Of a stretch of 64,000 bases of DNA, positions 13,137 to 24,760 are shown piece by piece. The notes below the pieces were generated by a model. That model had not been told where the DNA came from and ran no database searches. It worked only from the letters and a program-made list of their open reading frames with translations. Position numbers and translations under genes: made by a program. Source of the stretch: Catonia carolina (Eukaryota > Arthropoda > Insecta > Hemiptera > Achilidae); NCBI GenBank assembly GCA_035578175.1, contig JAQMRL010000008.1, positions 6,920,883 to 6,984,882 of the forward strand, given 5' to 3'. The stretch's first letter is position 1, and every line of letters starts with the position of its first letter.

Positions 13137-13303
13137 AAAAATAGATGGTGAGTTGTGCCTATTACTAATTTGTTTATAATGAAGAGTATGGAAGTAGTAG
13201 TACGTTTTGCAGCACACTATACAAACTGCTGCAACCACTTTACATGTGTGGCAGTGAAAATACTTATTACGGAAGCTTCTATTGAAATTACATGGACTAT
13301 AAT
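13137..13303. repeat. Partial third copy of spacer S
   Basis: Identical to the first 165 bp of 11852-12222, up to 'acatggactat', where it diverges into unique DNA. It makes the minus-strand order spacer, HX6, spacer, HX5. Confidence 0.85.
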
Positions 13304-13324
13304 CATCTCGTTGCTATTCACTAG

Positions 13325-13721
13325 GCCTGCCCATAACAGACAGGTGGAGTGTCAAATTATTTACACTCAATCTGTTTGTTGCAGGGCTAAAATAAATAGT
13401 TCTGTTTCTTATCACATGGTGAGCCAGTTGAATGACTGAATCATTTAAGAACAGAAGAGGTAGAGGTGTAAAAGACACTAATCAGAGTTATCTTCTCTGA
13501 AAGTAATGAATTTCATTATACAGCCAGACCCTGTGGTGAACGAAGTGAAGGTGTCATTTGCAGAGTGGAAAATATGTGCTTTTCAGAGGGCCCGGCATGC
13601 TGATAAGCGTACTTTTCTACTCAGTGAGGAAGGCAATGGTAAACCACCTCACTCCTCGTTTTACTTAGTAAAACCTCTAGAGGTTCAAACCAGCCTTTTG
13701 GCTGATGACCTAAACAACAAC
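13325..13721 (+). mobile_element. R400 retroposon, reference copy
   Basis: 397 bp, flanked by the 9-bp target duplication 'attcactag' (13316-13324 and 13722-13730). It starts 'gcctgcccataacagacagg' and ends with the hairpin 'cagccttttggctg', then 'atgacctaaacaacaac', a short AAC tail. Exact ends, a simple-repeat tail and a target duplication identify a non-autonomous retroposon. I see no convincing pol III boxes in its head. The tail region resembles the 3' end of the RTE element at 47.2-48.7 kb, which may provide its machinery. Short open frames on both strands are not genes. Confidence 0.85.
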
Positions 13722-13730
13722 ATTCACTAG

Positions 13731-14273
13731 GCAGTAGGCTCCCTACTGCGGTGACATACGTGGGTGTTGTTTTCACTATTCGCTGTAGACGGTGACACCA
13801 AATATATGTAGTTTGGATAGTACCCTTGACTACTACAAACATAATACAAGTAAAACGTTACTACTACTGACGCAATCTCTGACAGTAGTAGTGACATAAT
13901 GCATACCTCTCAGGTGCACAAAGCTTGGCAACGGGCAGTATTAGTTATTTCAGGAGTGGTAAAATAAATTTTATGGCTGAAATTCTTAAATTTCATTTAG
14001 AAAGGAGTAAACCTGGTTATTAAATTTAAGAGTTAATAACTTTAAATTCTTTTGATATGAACGAATAGCTAGCTCATGCATGAATTCTTTATATAAACCA
14101 TCCTGTGTAATTTGTACATTTTAGTTACCATTAATACTATATATAAAAATGATTGTGTATTTATATTTATTTTACAATATATATTTATATTATATTATAT
14201 ATTGTGTATTATATACAAAATGTAACATGCCTTTAACTTGATGTGTATAATAAAATGAATTTATTTAACATTT
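13731..14273. other. AT-rich intergenic sequence
   Basis: Unique-looking, AT-rich. No recognised repeat or coding frame. Confidence 0.45.
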
Positions 14274-14596
14274 TTTTTTTTTCTTCTAATTTGTGTACGT
14301 TGCAATCTGTTCAATTAAGAACAATAAGCAACCCCATGACCCAATGAGATGAGGATGATGTGTATGACGTGTAAATGAGGTGTAGTCTTGTACAGACCCA
14401 GGCCGACCATTCCTGAGAGAGTAGGGTTAATTAAACCCCAACCATCAAAGTGCACCGGTAACCACTGTCTAGTATTCAAATCCGTATAAAAGTAACTACC
14501 TTTACTAGGATTTGAACCAGGAACCTTCGTTTCTGAAAATCAGGTGTTAAACAGCTGATTTTGGCGACGACTTTACCTCTAGACCAACCCGGTGTG
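14274..14596 (-). mobile_element. SINE-B, full length
   Basis: Reverse SINE-B bounded by the 8-bp duplication 'taacattt' (14266-14273 and 14597-14604). The tail is the T-run at 14274, the body has 'cccatgacccaatgagatg', and the tRNA-like head ends in 'ctctagaccaacccgg' (A box on the minus strand). It has the palindromic insertion 'cagctg' in the head. Confidence 0.9.
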
Positions 14597-14639
14597 TAAC
14601 ATTTATTAAAATTTTTTTTTATCTTTATTGATGTTCTGT

Positions 14640-14756
14640 TATTGTTATTGTGCGCGAGCGCGCGCACAAACACACCGTTTTGATAAATTCCCCCGTGTAC
14701 GTCTCTCACCAACATCAAACCCCTTCATCTATTTCAACAGCAATACGTATTCACAT

Positions 14757-14794
<38 letters not shown>

Positions 14795-14800
14795 TTATAA
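14640..14800. repeat. Alternating GC and (CA)n simple repeats
   Basis: A 'gcgcgagcgcgcgcac' alternating purine-pyrimidine patch (about 14651-14666) and a (CA)n tract at 14759-14790. Three overlapping short frames across it are low-complexity artefacts. Confidence 0.85.
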
Positions 14801-14866
14801 AAATCTTCATTAGGGCCCTTAGGGTTGTCATTTTGGAAAATTTAAAAAGAAAATGTTGCTGTGATT

Positions 14867-16157
14867 TTTTTTTTTTGTCATCAGTCTCTCGACTGGTTTG
14901 ATGCAGTTCTCCAACCTGTTCTATCTTGCGCAAGTCGTTTCATATCTACATACCTGTAACACCCTACATCTTTTGTAATTTGCTTTATATATTCTAATCT
15001 TTGCCTCCCTCTACAATTTACTCCCTCAATGTTACCCTCCATTATTGATAGCCCAATACCTGGATGTCTTAGGATATGCCCCACTAGCCTATCCCTTCTT
15101 TTGGTAAGATGCTTCCATATACTTCTTTTTTCATCCACTCGCCTAAGAACCTCTAAATTACTTATTTTGTCCACCCACCTAATCTTTAACATTTTCCTAT
15201 AACACCACATTTCAAAAGCTTCTATCCTCTTCCGTTCTACAGCCCCTATCACCCACGTTTCACTTCCGTATAATGCTACACTCCAAACATAATGTTTTAA
15301 GAAATTTTTCCTAATCTGTAAATCAATGTTTGTAGTCAGTAAGCTGTTTTTCATTTCAAAGGCTTTTCTAGCTTGAGCAATTCTACTCTTGATATCACTC
15401 GTGCTTCTACCATCCTTTGTTATTTTACTCCCTAGATAGCAGAATTCCCCAACTTCCTGTATGTTTTCGTTGCCTACTTTTAAATTTCCCATCTCTTCTA
15501 AACCACTCTTGCTGCTGCACAACACTTTCGTTTTGTTCTTATTAATTTTCATGAAGTAATCCTTCCTCAAGATCTCATCCATTCCATTTAAGGCATCCTC
15601 TAGTTCATTCTTTGCCTCGGCTAATACTACTATATCATCGGCGAATCTCAACATTTTTATTGTTTCTCCTTGAATTTTTATTCCTACGTCAAATTTCTCC
15701 TTCACTTCATTTATAGCCTCTTCTATATACAAGTTAAAAATTAGTGGTGACAAAGAACAACCTTGTCGTACACCTTTTCTTACAGCAGCCTCTTTTTCGT
15801 ACCCCTAGATTCTCAAAACAGCCGTTTGATTCTTATACAGACTGTAGATAACTTTCCTTTCTTTGTATTTAATTCCTAGCCTTTTCAAAGTTTTAAACAT
15901 TTTACTCCAGTCCAGATTGTCAAATGCTTTCTCTAAATCTACAAATGCCATAAAAGTAGTTTTATTTTTCTGTATCCTTTTCTCAATAATCAGTCTCAGA
16001 GCCAATATTGCATCTCGAGTTCCCATTCTCCTTCTAAATCCAAATTGGTCATCGTCCAATACTTCTTCTACTCGGTTTTCTATTCTCCTGTATATAATTC
16101 TTGTCAGTATCTTAGATGCATGGCATGTTAGGCTGATGGTTCTGTAATGTTCACACA
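14867..16157 (-). pseudogene. RTE-type LINE reverse transcriptase, 5'-truncated copy
   Basis: Reverse copy of the RTE-type LINE also found at 47.2-48.7 kb, with poly(A) at 14867-14876 and a short duplication 'tgtgatt' (14860-14866 and 16158-16164). It encodes RT motif A (FVDLEKAFDNLDW), motif B (VRQGCSLSPL), the catalytic FADD box (15630s), YLGSKIT, and the RTE-like C-terminal region WCYRKMLKIRW. The frame is broken by one TAG codon between motifs A and B (about 15805; the sister copy has GAG). The start lies within the RT fingers, so the endonuclease and upstream parts are missing. Protein identity to the 47-kb copy is near complete, with only a few differences (for example IENRVEE against IEHRVEE), so both inserted recently. 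Confidence 0.93.
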
Positions 16158-16317
16158 TGTGATTATAAATACGAATAAGCTGTCAAAGTTTCATGAAAAT
16201 CCGTTCCGTAGTTTTGTAAATTAGCCTGCACAAAAAAACACGCTTTCTCTTTATAATATTGTACAGATTACTACATTTTTTTAATAATTTACTACATAAT
16301 TATACATTACAACATTT

Positions 16318-16506
16318 TTTTTTTTTTTTTTTTTTAGGCCCTCATTGGAGCAAAATTAATCGATTTATAGAAGATCCCTAGTTATTCCTCTTATTTGCCC
16401 AGTAGTTCTTCATCCTCTGCGACACTCTCGCCCTATCCTCCACAGTCCAATGTCTGTTTGTCTGCCTTTTAGGTACTTCTGGAAATTTCATGTTTGGATT
16501 TTATTT
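16318..16506 (-). pseudogene. LINE 3' end fragment, C-terminal tail family
   Basis: A 12-bp duplication 'attacaacattt' (16306-16317 and 16507-16518) bounds 189 bp with an oligo(T) start, so it is a reverse-strand LINE 3' end. The minus strand encodes HWTVEDRARVSQRMKNYWA followed by a stop. This matches the tail of the LINE at 19723-20394 (KWSEERKRDFSKKMKEYWA). A 5' truncated dead copy. Confidence 0.85.
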
Positions 16507-16538
16507 ATTACAACATTTACTATACATAATAATAATTT

Positions 16539-16849
16539 TTTTTGTAAACCCTAATATGTGTACGTTACAATCTGTTCAATTCAGAACAATAAGCAACCCC
16601 ATGACCCAATCAGATGAGGTGATGTGTATGATGTGTAGTCTTGTACAGACTCAGGTCGACCATTTCTGAGAGAGTATGGTTAATTGAACTCCAACCATCA
16701 AAGTACACCGGTAACCACTGTCTAGCACTCAAATCCGTATAAAAGTAACTACCTTTACTAGGATTTGAATCAGGAACTTTCGTCTCCTAAAATCAGCTGT
16801 TAAACAGCTGATTTTGGCGACGACTTTACCTCTAGACCAGCCCGGTGGG
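16539..16849 (-). mobile_element. SINE-B, full length
   Basis: Reverse SINE-B with the 12-bp duplication 'taataataattt' (16527-16538 and 16850-16861). It contains the head palindrome (about 16795-16815) and the A-box complement 'tctagaccagcccgg'. It carries a roughly 15-bp deletion in the body relative to its relatives ('gatgtgtatgatgtgtagtc'). Confidence 0.9.
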
Positions 16850-16864
16850 TAATAATAATTTACT

Positions 16865-17735
16865 ACATTTTTTATCCTCTAGTGTGAGCGGCATGCTTGC
16901 TGAAATTCGTAGGAAAAAGCTGTGATCTCGTGTAAAAAATTGTTTTTTTTATGATTGGAGCACTAATATGCATTTTAGGGCAAAAGTGTAGGTATATAAT
17001 CAAACTAATAGAAAATTAATAAACCTACAACTTTTATTTCAATCTTTATTTTACAGACCGTAATTTTGAATTAGGCTAGTCATTTTCTATATTTTGTTGA
17101 TTGGAACCTGTAAAAAATTGATTTGTTTAAGATTACGTCCTTAATCTGAATTTTAGAGCAAAACTGTGTATAGTCCAGCCTCTCTTAGTTTGCTCCTAAT
17201 GTAAACAAATAATGACGTCTCTGAGCATGCGCATTATTCAAAATATGTACACGCTGATTTAAAAGTAACAACAAAATACTTTCAGAAGTATTTAAATAAA
17301 AAATACTTATAAAAGTATTTTTATAAATGAAATTGTTAGGCCTACATCATATCATGGCTGATGTTTTTAGTACTTTAAGTACTTATAATTTAAAAAATAG
17401 TTAACTTAATAGGAATACGACATCCGTAAAGTCGCAGACTCTGGCGTGCACCCTGTAGTAGGTGAGTTTTGTTTGTTGACAGTAAGAGCAAACTAAGAAC
17501 GGCTGAACTGTAGCCTGCAATAAGTTAAAACATTAAAAAATCTACAACCTTTGATTTCAAGTATTTTTCCCCTACAGAGCTTGGTTTAGCGTTAAATAGT
17601 GATTTTTTCGTATTTTTAAGTCGAACTTTAATTTGATTATTATTTAGCGTTATTCACTCATGATTAAAATTTGGTTATGGTTTTTTATTATTTATATTGT
17701 CCAGAGAAAGTCATGTGTTTTGCACCCGATATTTT
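16865..17735 (+). mobile_element. HX element copy 7, old and 5'-truncated
   Basis: It starts within HX ('gcatgcttgctgaaattc'), lacks the 5' third, and ends with a decayed 'agagaaagtcatgtg' region. It is interrupted by a 339-bp DNA element at 17172-17510. Divergence is much higher than in most copies. Confidence 0.75.
17172..17510. mobile_element. MITE with TA target, pogo-like ends
   Basis: 339 bp with terminal inverted repeats (TAGTCCAGCCTCTCTTAG on the left; reversed right end CAGTTCAGCCGTTCTTAG), flanked by TA on both sides. A second copy is at 36050-36408. It is non-coding. The CAGT-type ends and TA target suggest a pogo/Tigger or other Tc1/mariner relative as the driver. Confidence 0.85.
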
Positions 17736-18132
17736 TAATATCTGAGGAGGTACCTTCAATTTTAATTAGGTATTACCTTAAATAAATTTAATGTTTTATT
17801 GAAATAAATTGCATGTAATATATTGAATAAATTAATTACGTAAAAGTTGCAATTTTAAGGTGTTTTTCCTCTAAATTGAAAGTATGGCACTCAAAGGAAA
17901 ATGGGCTGTTAGAACGTAAAACCCACCTGCTGCTATCTGTGATGCGACATAGTAGGCTATGAAGATGATAATGACGTTGGAAAACAAAAATTAACAGATT
18001 TCACCGTATATGTGATACCATCAGCAGAACACTGCAAAAAAAATGGCTAGAAGGGAGATAAAAATGAAATTTTATACGGTGATGGATATTCCCTTTAACA
18101 TTTTTCATTTTAGTATGAACTTTTAGTAATGT
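17736..18132. other. Intergenic sequence
   Basis: No recognised repeat or coding frame. Confidence 0.4.
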
Positions 18133-18145
18133 AATATACACTGAT

Positions 18146-18627
18146 ATATATATATATATATCTTCTTCCAATAATGACATATGGCCTAGAAAGCTGTGTC
18201 TTATTGAAAGGGGACATTAGTAAATTACAGGCATGTGAGATGAAATTTTTAAGATCAGCCTTGTAGAAGACCAGAAGAGACAAGGTCAGAAATTAATATA
18301 TAAGAAGAGATATGCAGGTGACCTTAACGATGGAAGAAAGATTACGTACTGCAAGACTCAAATGGTTTGGACATGTACAAAGGATGCCAGAGGCACGTAT
18401 CCCCAGACAGTACTTGGACATGGAGGTATCTGGAAGGAGACCCGTTGGACGTCTCAGAAGAAGATGGACTGACCAAATAAGAGATGATCTCCTAACAAAA
18501 GGAATGACACTACAGGATATCAGAATACGAAAGGTATATCAAGATAGAGATAGATGGAGGCATATCGTCCACTCAAATCCTACCCGGCCTGCTGGAAGGA
18601 TACCCAGATGATGATGATGATACACTG
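18146..18627 (+). pseudogene. LINE 3' end with C-terminal reverse transcriptase tail
   Basis: 482 bp flanked by the 13-bp duplication 'aatatacactgat' (18133-18145 and 18628-18640), ending in a (GAT)n tail. The frame reads LPIMTYGLESC at the start, a broken stretch with stops near 18267 and 18298, then ARLKWFGHVQRMPEARIPRQ and a GRRPVGRLRRRWTDQI block ending near 18611. The WFGHVxRM and GRPRxRW signatures are the conserved C-terminal segment of many insect non-LTR retrotransposons. The RT catalytic motifs lie upstream and were not copied. Confidence 0.88.
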
Positions 18628-18709
18628 AATATACACTGATTCAAAATTGCAAAATTGTTAGTAAAACAAAAACCAAGAAGCTGCTTCATTGGTTGGTCAG
18701 CTTCCTTAA

Positions 18710-19638
18710 GGGGGTAGTCATTTCAAGAAGACGATTTTTTTAAAAATTTCGATTGTTTTTTGCATTTATTTGAAGTTTAAAATTTTCTGAATCACGACAT
18801 TTGTTTACTTTGTTTGTAGGTTGACAAAAAGTTATAAAAACATCTGTATAAAATAAAGCTCACTAGCAAGGCGAGTGAAATTATTCCTTCAACTTTAAGT
18901 TTTCCGGGAATGTGGTTTTTGCATGATTGGACATTTTTGTACATTCTGGGAATTAAATATTTTGGTTTGTATTGGAGGTATTTGGATGATGTTTTTTTCA
19001 ATTTTTCATAATTTCTTGCTCTATTATCTGTGGAATGATTATTACAAATACCTTAATAGGAATTCAGTTAAAAAATAATTTGTGAATATATAAAATAAAT
19101 GTTTTTGAAAATATGGTTTTTCTTCTATAAATTTCTTGTAATAAAAAATACATACAATAGATAATAGACAGCAAATTTCTGTATTTTGTAGCGTAAGAAT
19201 CATGTTGATATCTTTCTTTGTTCCTGAAATATTTGATTCCCAGTAAAAGCCGGCTTTTCCAACCTCACCCTTATATTAGGGGCTGTAATTAATTTTTTGG
19301 CTTTTTTTTTTTTTGCGCCCTGGAGACTCTAGGAGGAGTATAGGACATGTCGTCAGATGTAACACTTGAAATACATATAAGAAACACACTATGTCTCACT
19401 ACTATCAAGAAAGAAATTCTTGTACGCTATAAAAAGTTTCATGGATCAAGTAATTTTTTAAATTTTTCTTAAAGGAATTCAAATCCTCACAACACTTTAA
19501 AGATTGAGGCTTGGTTAAAATGGTAGATCATTACTATAAAATTACTCTAATTACTATAAATTACTCTTTCATTTAAAATAAATAATGATAAATTATAGCC
19601 AGAAGTTTTGATTTTCATTTTATGGGTTGACTACCCCC
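18710..19638. mobile_element. TTAA-target DNA element, piggyBac-like MITE (family 1)
   Basis: 929 bp between two TTAA sites (18706-18709 and 19639-19642), with inverted ends GGGGGTAGTCA and TGACTACCCCC. TTAA duplication is the signature of piggyBac-type transposition. It is non-coding: the short frames inside have no domain. It contains the dispersed 'ctggagactctaggagg' fragment (19309-19372) also seen at 4.75 kb. Confidence 0.85.
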
Positions 19639-19722
19639 TTAAAGAAGAATTTGTATCATTATCACATTCAGCGCATTTGTTATTGTATTCATTGTACAGA
19701 CACATAAAATATAATATGTTTA

Positions 19723-20394
19723 TAATATTGCAATAGAAAACCGAGCCAACAAGTTTGAAGTAGCGTGCAGACTGACGTCTCAGATATACAATAAAAAATC
19801 CATCTCCAAAAATGCAAAAATAAGACATTATCATACAGTGATTCGACCGGAAGTTCTCTACGCATCAGAATGCCTCGCACTTAGACAGAAGGCTCCATTA
19901 GAAAAACTAATCCGTAAAGAAAGAAGGATCATCCGCAAGATTTTAGGGCCCAAATACAAAGAAGGAGAATATAGACTCCGCAGCAATGAAGAAGTCTACC
20001 AACACACAGAAAAAATCACATCCATCATGAAGAAACGAAGAATTGCTTTCTACGCACACACAGTGAGAATGAACGAGCATAGGCTCTCAAAACAAATCCT
20101 GAACTACAAAGAAAAATTGAAAAATCCCGATGGATGGCTCAAAGAGATAAAAACAGACTGCAACAAACTCCAAATAACGGAGACGGACATCATACAAAGA
20201 ACACCTCTCAGACATAAACTCAAACTAGTGCTCCAGGAAGAGGACAGTAAAAGATCAAGACCTAAATGGTCGGAAGAACGAAAACGTGACTTTTCCAAGA
20301 AAATGAAAGAGTACTGGGCGAAGAGGAAAGCACAGAAGAAAAACTGAGAAATCGCGGTCCTTTGTAGGCCATAACGTAAATAATAATAATAATA
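19723..20394 (+). pseudogene. LINE 3' end with long C-terminal ORF
   Basis: Bounded by the duplication 'ataatatgttta' (19711-19722 and 20395-20406), with a (TAA)n tail. A continuous frame from about 19733 to 20347 encodes the post-RT region: HTVIRPEVLYASECLAL, a RRIIRKILGPKYKEGEYRLR segment, KKRRIAFYAHTVRMN, then a basic tail ending KMKEYWAKRKAQKKN. It lacks RT motifs A-D, so it is a 5'-truncated insertion, although this part is still open. The methionine at 19838 is internal to the retained frame and is not a true start. Related tails are at 16318-16506 and 34602-35004. Confidence 0.88.
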
Positions 20395-20406
20395 ATAATA
20401 TGTTTA

Positions 20407-22271
20407 AAAAAAGCCAGTACGAACGCTACATTATGTGTTTACGGATTCTTGTGCCATATTAATACGAACGCGCTTAAAAATTATGTGTGCATTCAGATAA
20501 TTATACGCGATTATGCTCTTACAAGTGCTGCAACCTATTGGTGAATTTTGTAAACATTTTCCATCGATTTTTGTTCGATTAAATTGATTTTACAATATTG
20601 ATTATGTTATTAATTAGGTTTGGTATTCTAACATGTTTGTAGAAGTAAGGTTATTGCGTTCTGGTGTAATATGTTCGTTTTGAGGATTAAGTTTTGCTTT
20701 TTTGTTAAGTGATTAAAATGAGTTATTTTCATAAGTTATCTGAATATGAAATACGTGAACTCGGTGCAGGTGCGGAATTTAAAAATGAGGACTCAAAGAG
20801 TGATAGCGACTTGGAAAATGTCCCGGTATTAAAAGTTTTAGTGAAGTTGAGGTTAATAATTTAGGAAACCATGACGAGTATGATGAATTAGCTTTGAAAT
20901 GAAATTAGTTTTTTAAAGAACTTTTTTCAAGATTTGGATAACGCTTGTAGATAAAGGTTAGGTAAGTACTGAACTTTTATTTACGTTTCATCTAATTTTA
21001 ATAATTTTTTCAACTTCAAATACGAATGTTACATTTAGTATTAAACAAGCCTATAATAATTTATAATTACAGAATAAAACAAATTTAAAAATGATTTACC
21101 ACAGGAGGCACATATTTACATTACGTTATTTTTATTTTATTACATATTTATATAGGTAGGCCTAAAGGGTTATGGAAGTGATTTGCAACCAAGTCACAAG
21201 AGATCAGCAATCAAGTTGCACAGATGAGGTTCCTATTAAGACATTTACCCATGTTAGGAATGATGAAACAATAGCGCAAGTTGAATTATTAGAATAATTA
21301 AAATTGTAGGAATGGGCTTACTACAGAGTTGGCCTAACCTCTCTTTGTTCCGGCATTCTATATTCCCGCCACGCTTCGGATTCAGAAGTTACAAAAAATA
21401 TTAATAAATATTAATAAATATTTTTCTAGTAATATATAACTTTACCGAATCAAACAAAGCTTACATATCTGCAGAACTTTTAAATGTACGTAGCCTATGT
21501 ATTGTTCGTAATGTTTTTTGAAGATAAATGAAATCACGAAGGCAAAGACATCACAGCCTTTTTAAGGTAGCATAGACGAAACCTACATCTACTATAATTA
21601 CAGTAATTATAGTATTATTTGTAAAATAAAAGTGCTATGCACCCTTTTATTTTCTCTACGTCCTTTGGATGGTGTATTTTTTTGGGGTAGAAGCACGATT
21701 CAACTTTTATATTTCATAGAAAAACGTAAAGAATAACATTCGATTCCAAAAACATTAAAAATTCGGAAATATTCAAAATTTTTATTTTTGTACTGTATTT
21801 CACATATTTGCTTTCATTCGACTGGTAATGAATGAGTCATATATTTCCAATTACTCTGTGTACCGAACCACATATTACTGTCTCTTATCTCAGCCATATA
21901 TTATCAACTGTGTTTTTCTTTTCCATCGGTATTCTTCTATGCATTCTATCCAATTCTGGTAAAACGCAGGGACAAACATTTAAAATGGTGGGCATCGATT
22001 TGAGACAAGAGTGCTTCCTTCACTCATGGACAACTTTATGTCGGACTTTCTAGAGCTGGAAGTGCAGTAAACAATTTATTTTGCTGCCAAAGGCCAACAA
22101 AACCACAAATATTGTATATAAAGACGTTTTAAAATAATTTAATGAGGTTACATTAGCTGCTGCGATGCGAGCGAGGGTTTACAATAAAAGAGTAATTTGA
22201 TTTTTTTTTAAATATAGTTTTTAATTTTAATTCTTTTACCATGAGACGGTGTATTTATATATTTTACATTT
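20407..22271. other. Intergenic sequence, mostly unique-looking
   Basis: AT-rich. Apart from one possible coding relic at 20718-20905 I see no known family. Short frames such as 21832-22053 lack domains or coding-like composition. Confidence 0.4.
20718..20905 (+). pseudogene. Short coding relic, acidic N-terminus
   Basis: From ATG at 20718 the frame reads MSYFHKLSEYEIRELGAGAE and an acidic serine-rich stretch (DSKSDSDLENVP). After an apparent one-base shift near 20826 a second frame continues GIKSFSEVEVNNLGNHDEYD to a stop near 20901. The acidic D/E/S-rich start resembles N-termini of piggyBac-type transposases, but there is no catalytic part. I am not sure it was ever a gene. Confidence 0.3.
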
Positions 22272-22734
22272 TTTACTTTTTCTTGCCTATATGAATATAT
22301 AGGAAGGAAAGTATTGCTTTTAATGTCGATTTTTATAAATCGAGTTTTCACCGGATCTTTTCAGACCCCCTGAACCCAACAAAATATGTTTTTAGCGATT
22401 GGTCTGTGTGTGCGCGCGCGCGTGTGTGAACAGAATATCTCAAGAACGGAACATCGTACGAACTTGAAACTTAAAACTTAAGTTAGAAACCACTACCGGA
22501 CCCGACACGAACATTTTCCTCAAAATCGGTCAACCGGAAGTTGTTTATTCGTGTAATTTTTCACTTTTTAACGATTTTTTCAAAAACGGGTTCTACGATT
22601 TTTACTCTCTCTTGCCTATATGAATATATAGGAAGGAAAGTATTGTTTTCATGTCGATTTTTCGAAATCGAGTTTTCACCGGATCTATACGTTTTCAGAC
22701 CCCCTGAACCCAAAAAACATGTTTTTAGCGATTG

Positions 22735-22793
<59 letters not shown>

Positions 22794-24250
22794 CGCGTGC
22801 GTGCGTGCGTGCATGCGTGCGTGCGTGTGTGTGTACAAAATATCTCAAGAACGGAACGTCGTACGAACTTGAAACTTAAAACTTAAGTTACATACCACTA
22901 CCGGACCCGACACGAACATTTTCATCAAAATCGGTCAACCGGAAGTAGTATTTTATTCGTGTAATTTTTCACTTTTTTGTGATTCTCTCAAAAACTGGTC
23001 CTACGATTTTTTTTAAAATCGCCTGGTTTACTCAATTTTTTATTCTCTACAAGATAGGGTAGGCGTTATGTGTGCTGAAATTCTTGGTGAGGGTGTTTTC
23101 TCGTAAAAACTTTGTTTTTTTAAGATTACGGCTTTAATATGCATTTTAGCGCAAAACTTTATATAATAAAAATTGTAGAGAATTTAAAATTCTACAACTT
23201 TTATTTCAAACAATTTTTTGTATAACGCTTAGTTTAGCGGTAATTTGCGATTTTCTGTTTTTTTCTCACGAAAATGTGTGAAAAATTGATTTTTTTAAGA
23301 TTTCGGCCTTAGTATGCATTTTACGACAAAAGTGTATACAATTAAATTTATAGAAAATTAAAAGATCTACAACTTTTATTTATAGCATTTTTCTTCACAG
23401 AGCCTAGTTGAGCGTGAAAGATTGATTTTTTGTATTTTTAGGCCAAACTGAGGTTGATTTTCATTTTGTGTCTCACTCATGATTAAAATAAGGTTATGTT
23501 TTTGAGGTTAGTTTTTTGTTTATTTCTAATGTTTTATTACTAATGTTAGGATAATTGTTTATTATTTGCATAGGCAAGAGAAAGTTGTGTGAGTGTTTTA
23601 CACCAGATTTTTTTAAAAAATCGCTTCATGTACTTAATTTTTTTATGCTCTACAAGATAGGGTAGGTGCCATGTCTGCTGAAATTCTTGGGAAGGTTGTT
23701 TTCTCATAAACAAATTGTTTTTTTAAGATTACGGCTTTAATATGCATTTTAGCGCAAAAATGTAAATAATTAAAGTTGTAGAGAATTTAAAATCCTACAA
23801 CTTTTATTTCAAACATTTTTTGAATAACGCTTAGTTTAGCGGTAATTAGCGATTTTCTGTTTTTTTCTCACGAAAACGTGTAAAAAATCGATTTTTTAAA
23901 GATTTCGGCCTTAGTATGCATTTTACGAAAAAAGAGAGTAAGATCAAATTTACAGGAAATTAAAAGATCTACAACTTTTAAAGCATTTTTCTCTACCGAG
24001 CCTAGTTTAGCGTGAAAGGGTGATTTTCCGTATTTTTAAGCCAAACAGGTTAATTTTGCGATTTTCATTTCATTTTTTTCAGGATTTTCATTTTGCGTCT
24101 TTCAATCATGATTAAAATAAGGTTATGTTTTTTGATTTTTGAGGTTAATTTTTTGTTTATTTCTAATGTTTTATTACTAATGTTAGGTTATATTGGTCAT
24201 TATTTGCATTGTCAAGAGAAAGTTGTGTGAGTGTTTCACTCCAGATTTTT
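22272..24250 (+). mobile_element. HX element copy 8, split by HX copy 9
   Basis: The 5' part 22272-22603 and 3' part 23612-24250 together make one HX. The break falls in the T-run of the 'ctacgattttttt' block. Its short GT tract is a GT/GC mix at about 22406-22428. The 3' end has the standard subterminal repeat and hairpin. Confidence 0.9.
22604..23611 (+). mobile_element. HX element copy 9, inserted in HX copy 8
   Basis: Full-length HX. It starts 'actctctcttgcc' after a T-run and ends 'caccagattttttt', where copy 8 resumes. The GT tract grades into a GC/GCGT alternating tract (about 22738-22834). No target duplication beyond T residues is visible. Open frames over the tract are dinucleotide artefacts. 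Confidence 0.93.
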
Positions 24251-24252
24251 TT

Positions 24253-24620
24253 ACTTTCTCTTGCCTATATAAATATATAAAAATCCGGTGTGAAACACTC
24301 ACACAACTTCCTCTTGCCAATGCAAATAATTAACAATAAACCTAACAATAGTAATAAAACATTAGAAATAAACAAAAAACTAACCTCAATAAACATAACC
24401 TTAGTTTAATCATGAGTGAAAGACGGAAAATGAAAATCGACCTCAGTTTGACTTAAAAATACGGAAAATCACTCTTCTCACTAAACTAGGCTCTGTAGTG
24501 AAAAATGATATAAATAAAAGTTGTAGATCTTTTAATTTTCTATAAATTATATTATATACACTTTTGTCGTAAAATGAATTCTAAGGCCGAAATCTTAAAA
24601 AAATCGATTTTTTACGCGTT
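24253..24620 (-). mobile_element. HX fragments head-to-head
   Basis: 24253-24279 is only the first about 27 bp of an HX in plus orientation. It runs directly into the 3' third of a minus-strand HX (24281-24620, 'aaatccggtgtgaaacac'), which is lost at about 24620 in simple repeats. Confidence 0.8.
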
Positions 24621-24621
24621 T

Positions 24622-24674
24622 TTGTGTGCGCGCGCGTGTGTATATACGTGACAGAGAGAGAGAGAGAGAGATAG

Positions 24675-24728
<54 letters not shown>

Positions 24729-24760
24729 CGTGTGGGTGGGTGTGCGCGTGTGTGTGACCA
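24622..24760. repeat. Compound microsatellite (GC/GT, GA, GATA)
   Basis: GT/GC alternating, (GA)n, (GATA)n, (GA)n, then GT/GC again. The open frame 24595-24858 on the minus strand is a translated simple repeat. Confidence 0.95.

Noticed and set aside
15863..16147. 94-residue open frame opposite the reverse transcriptase (also 47455-47739)
   Set aside because: Antisense shadow of the conserved RT frame, present in both copies for that reason only.
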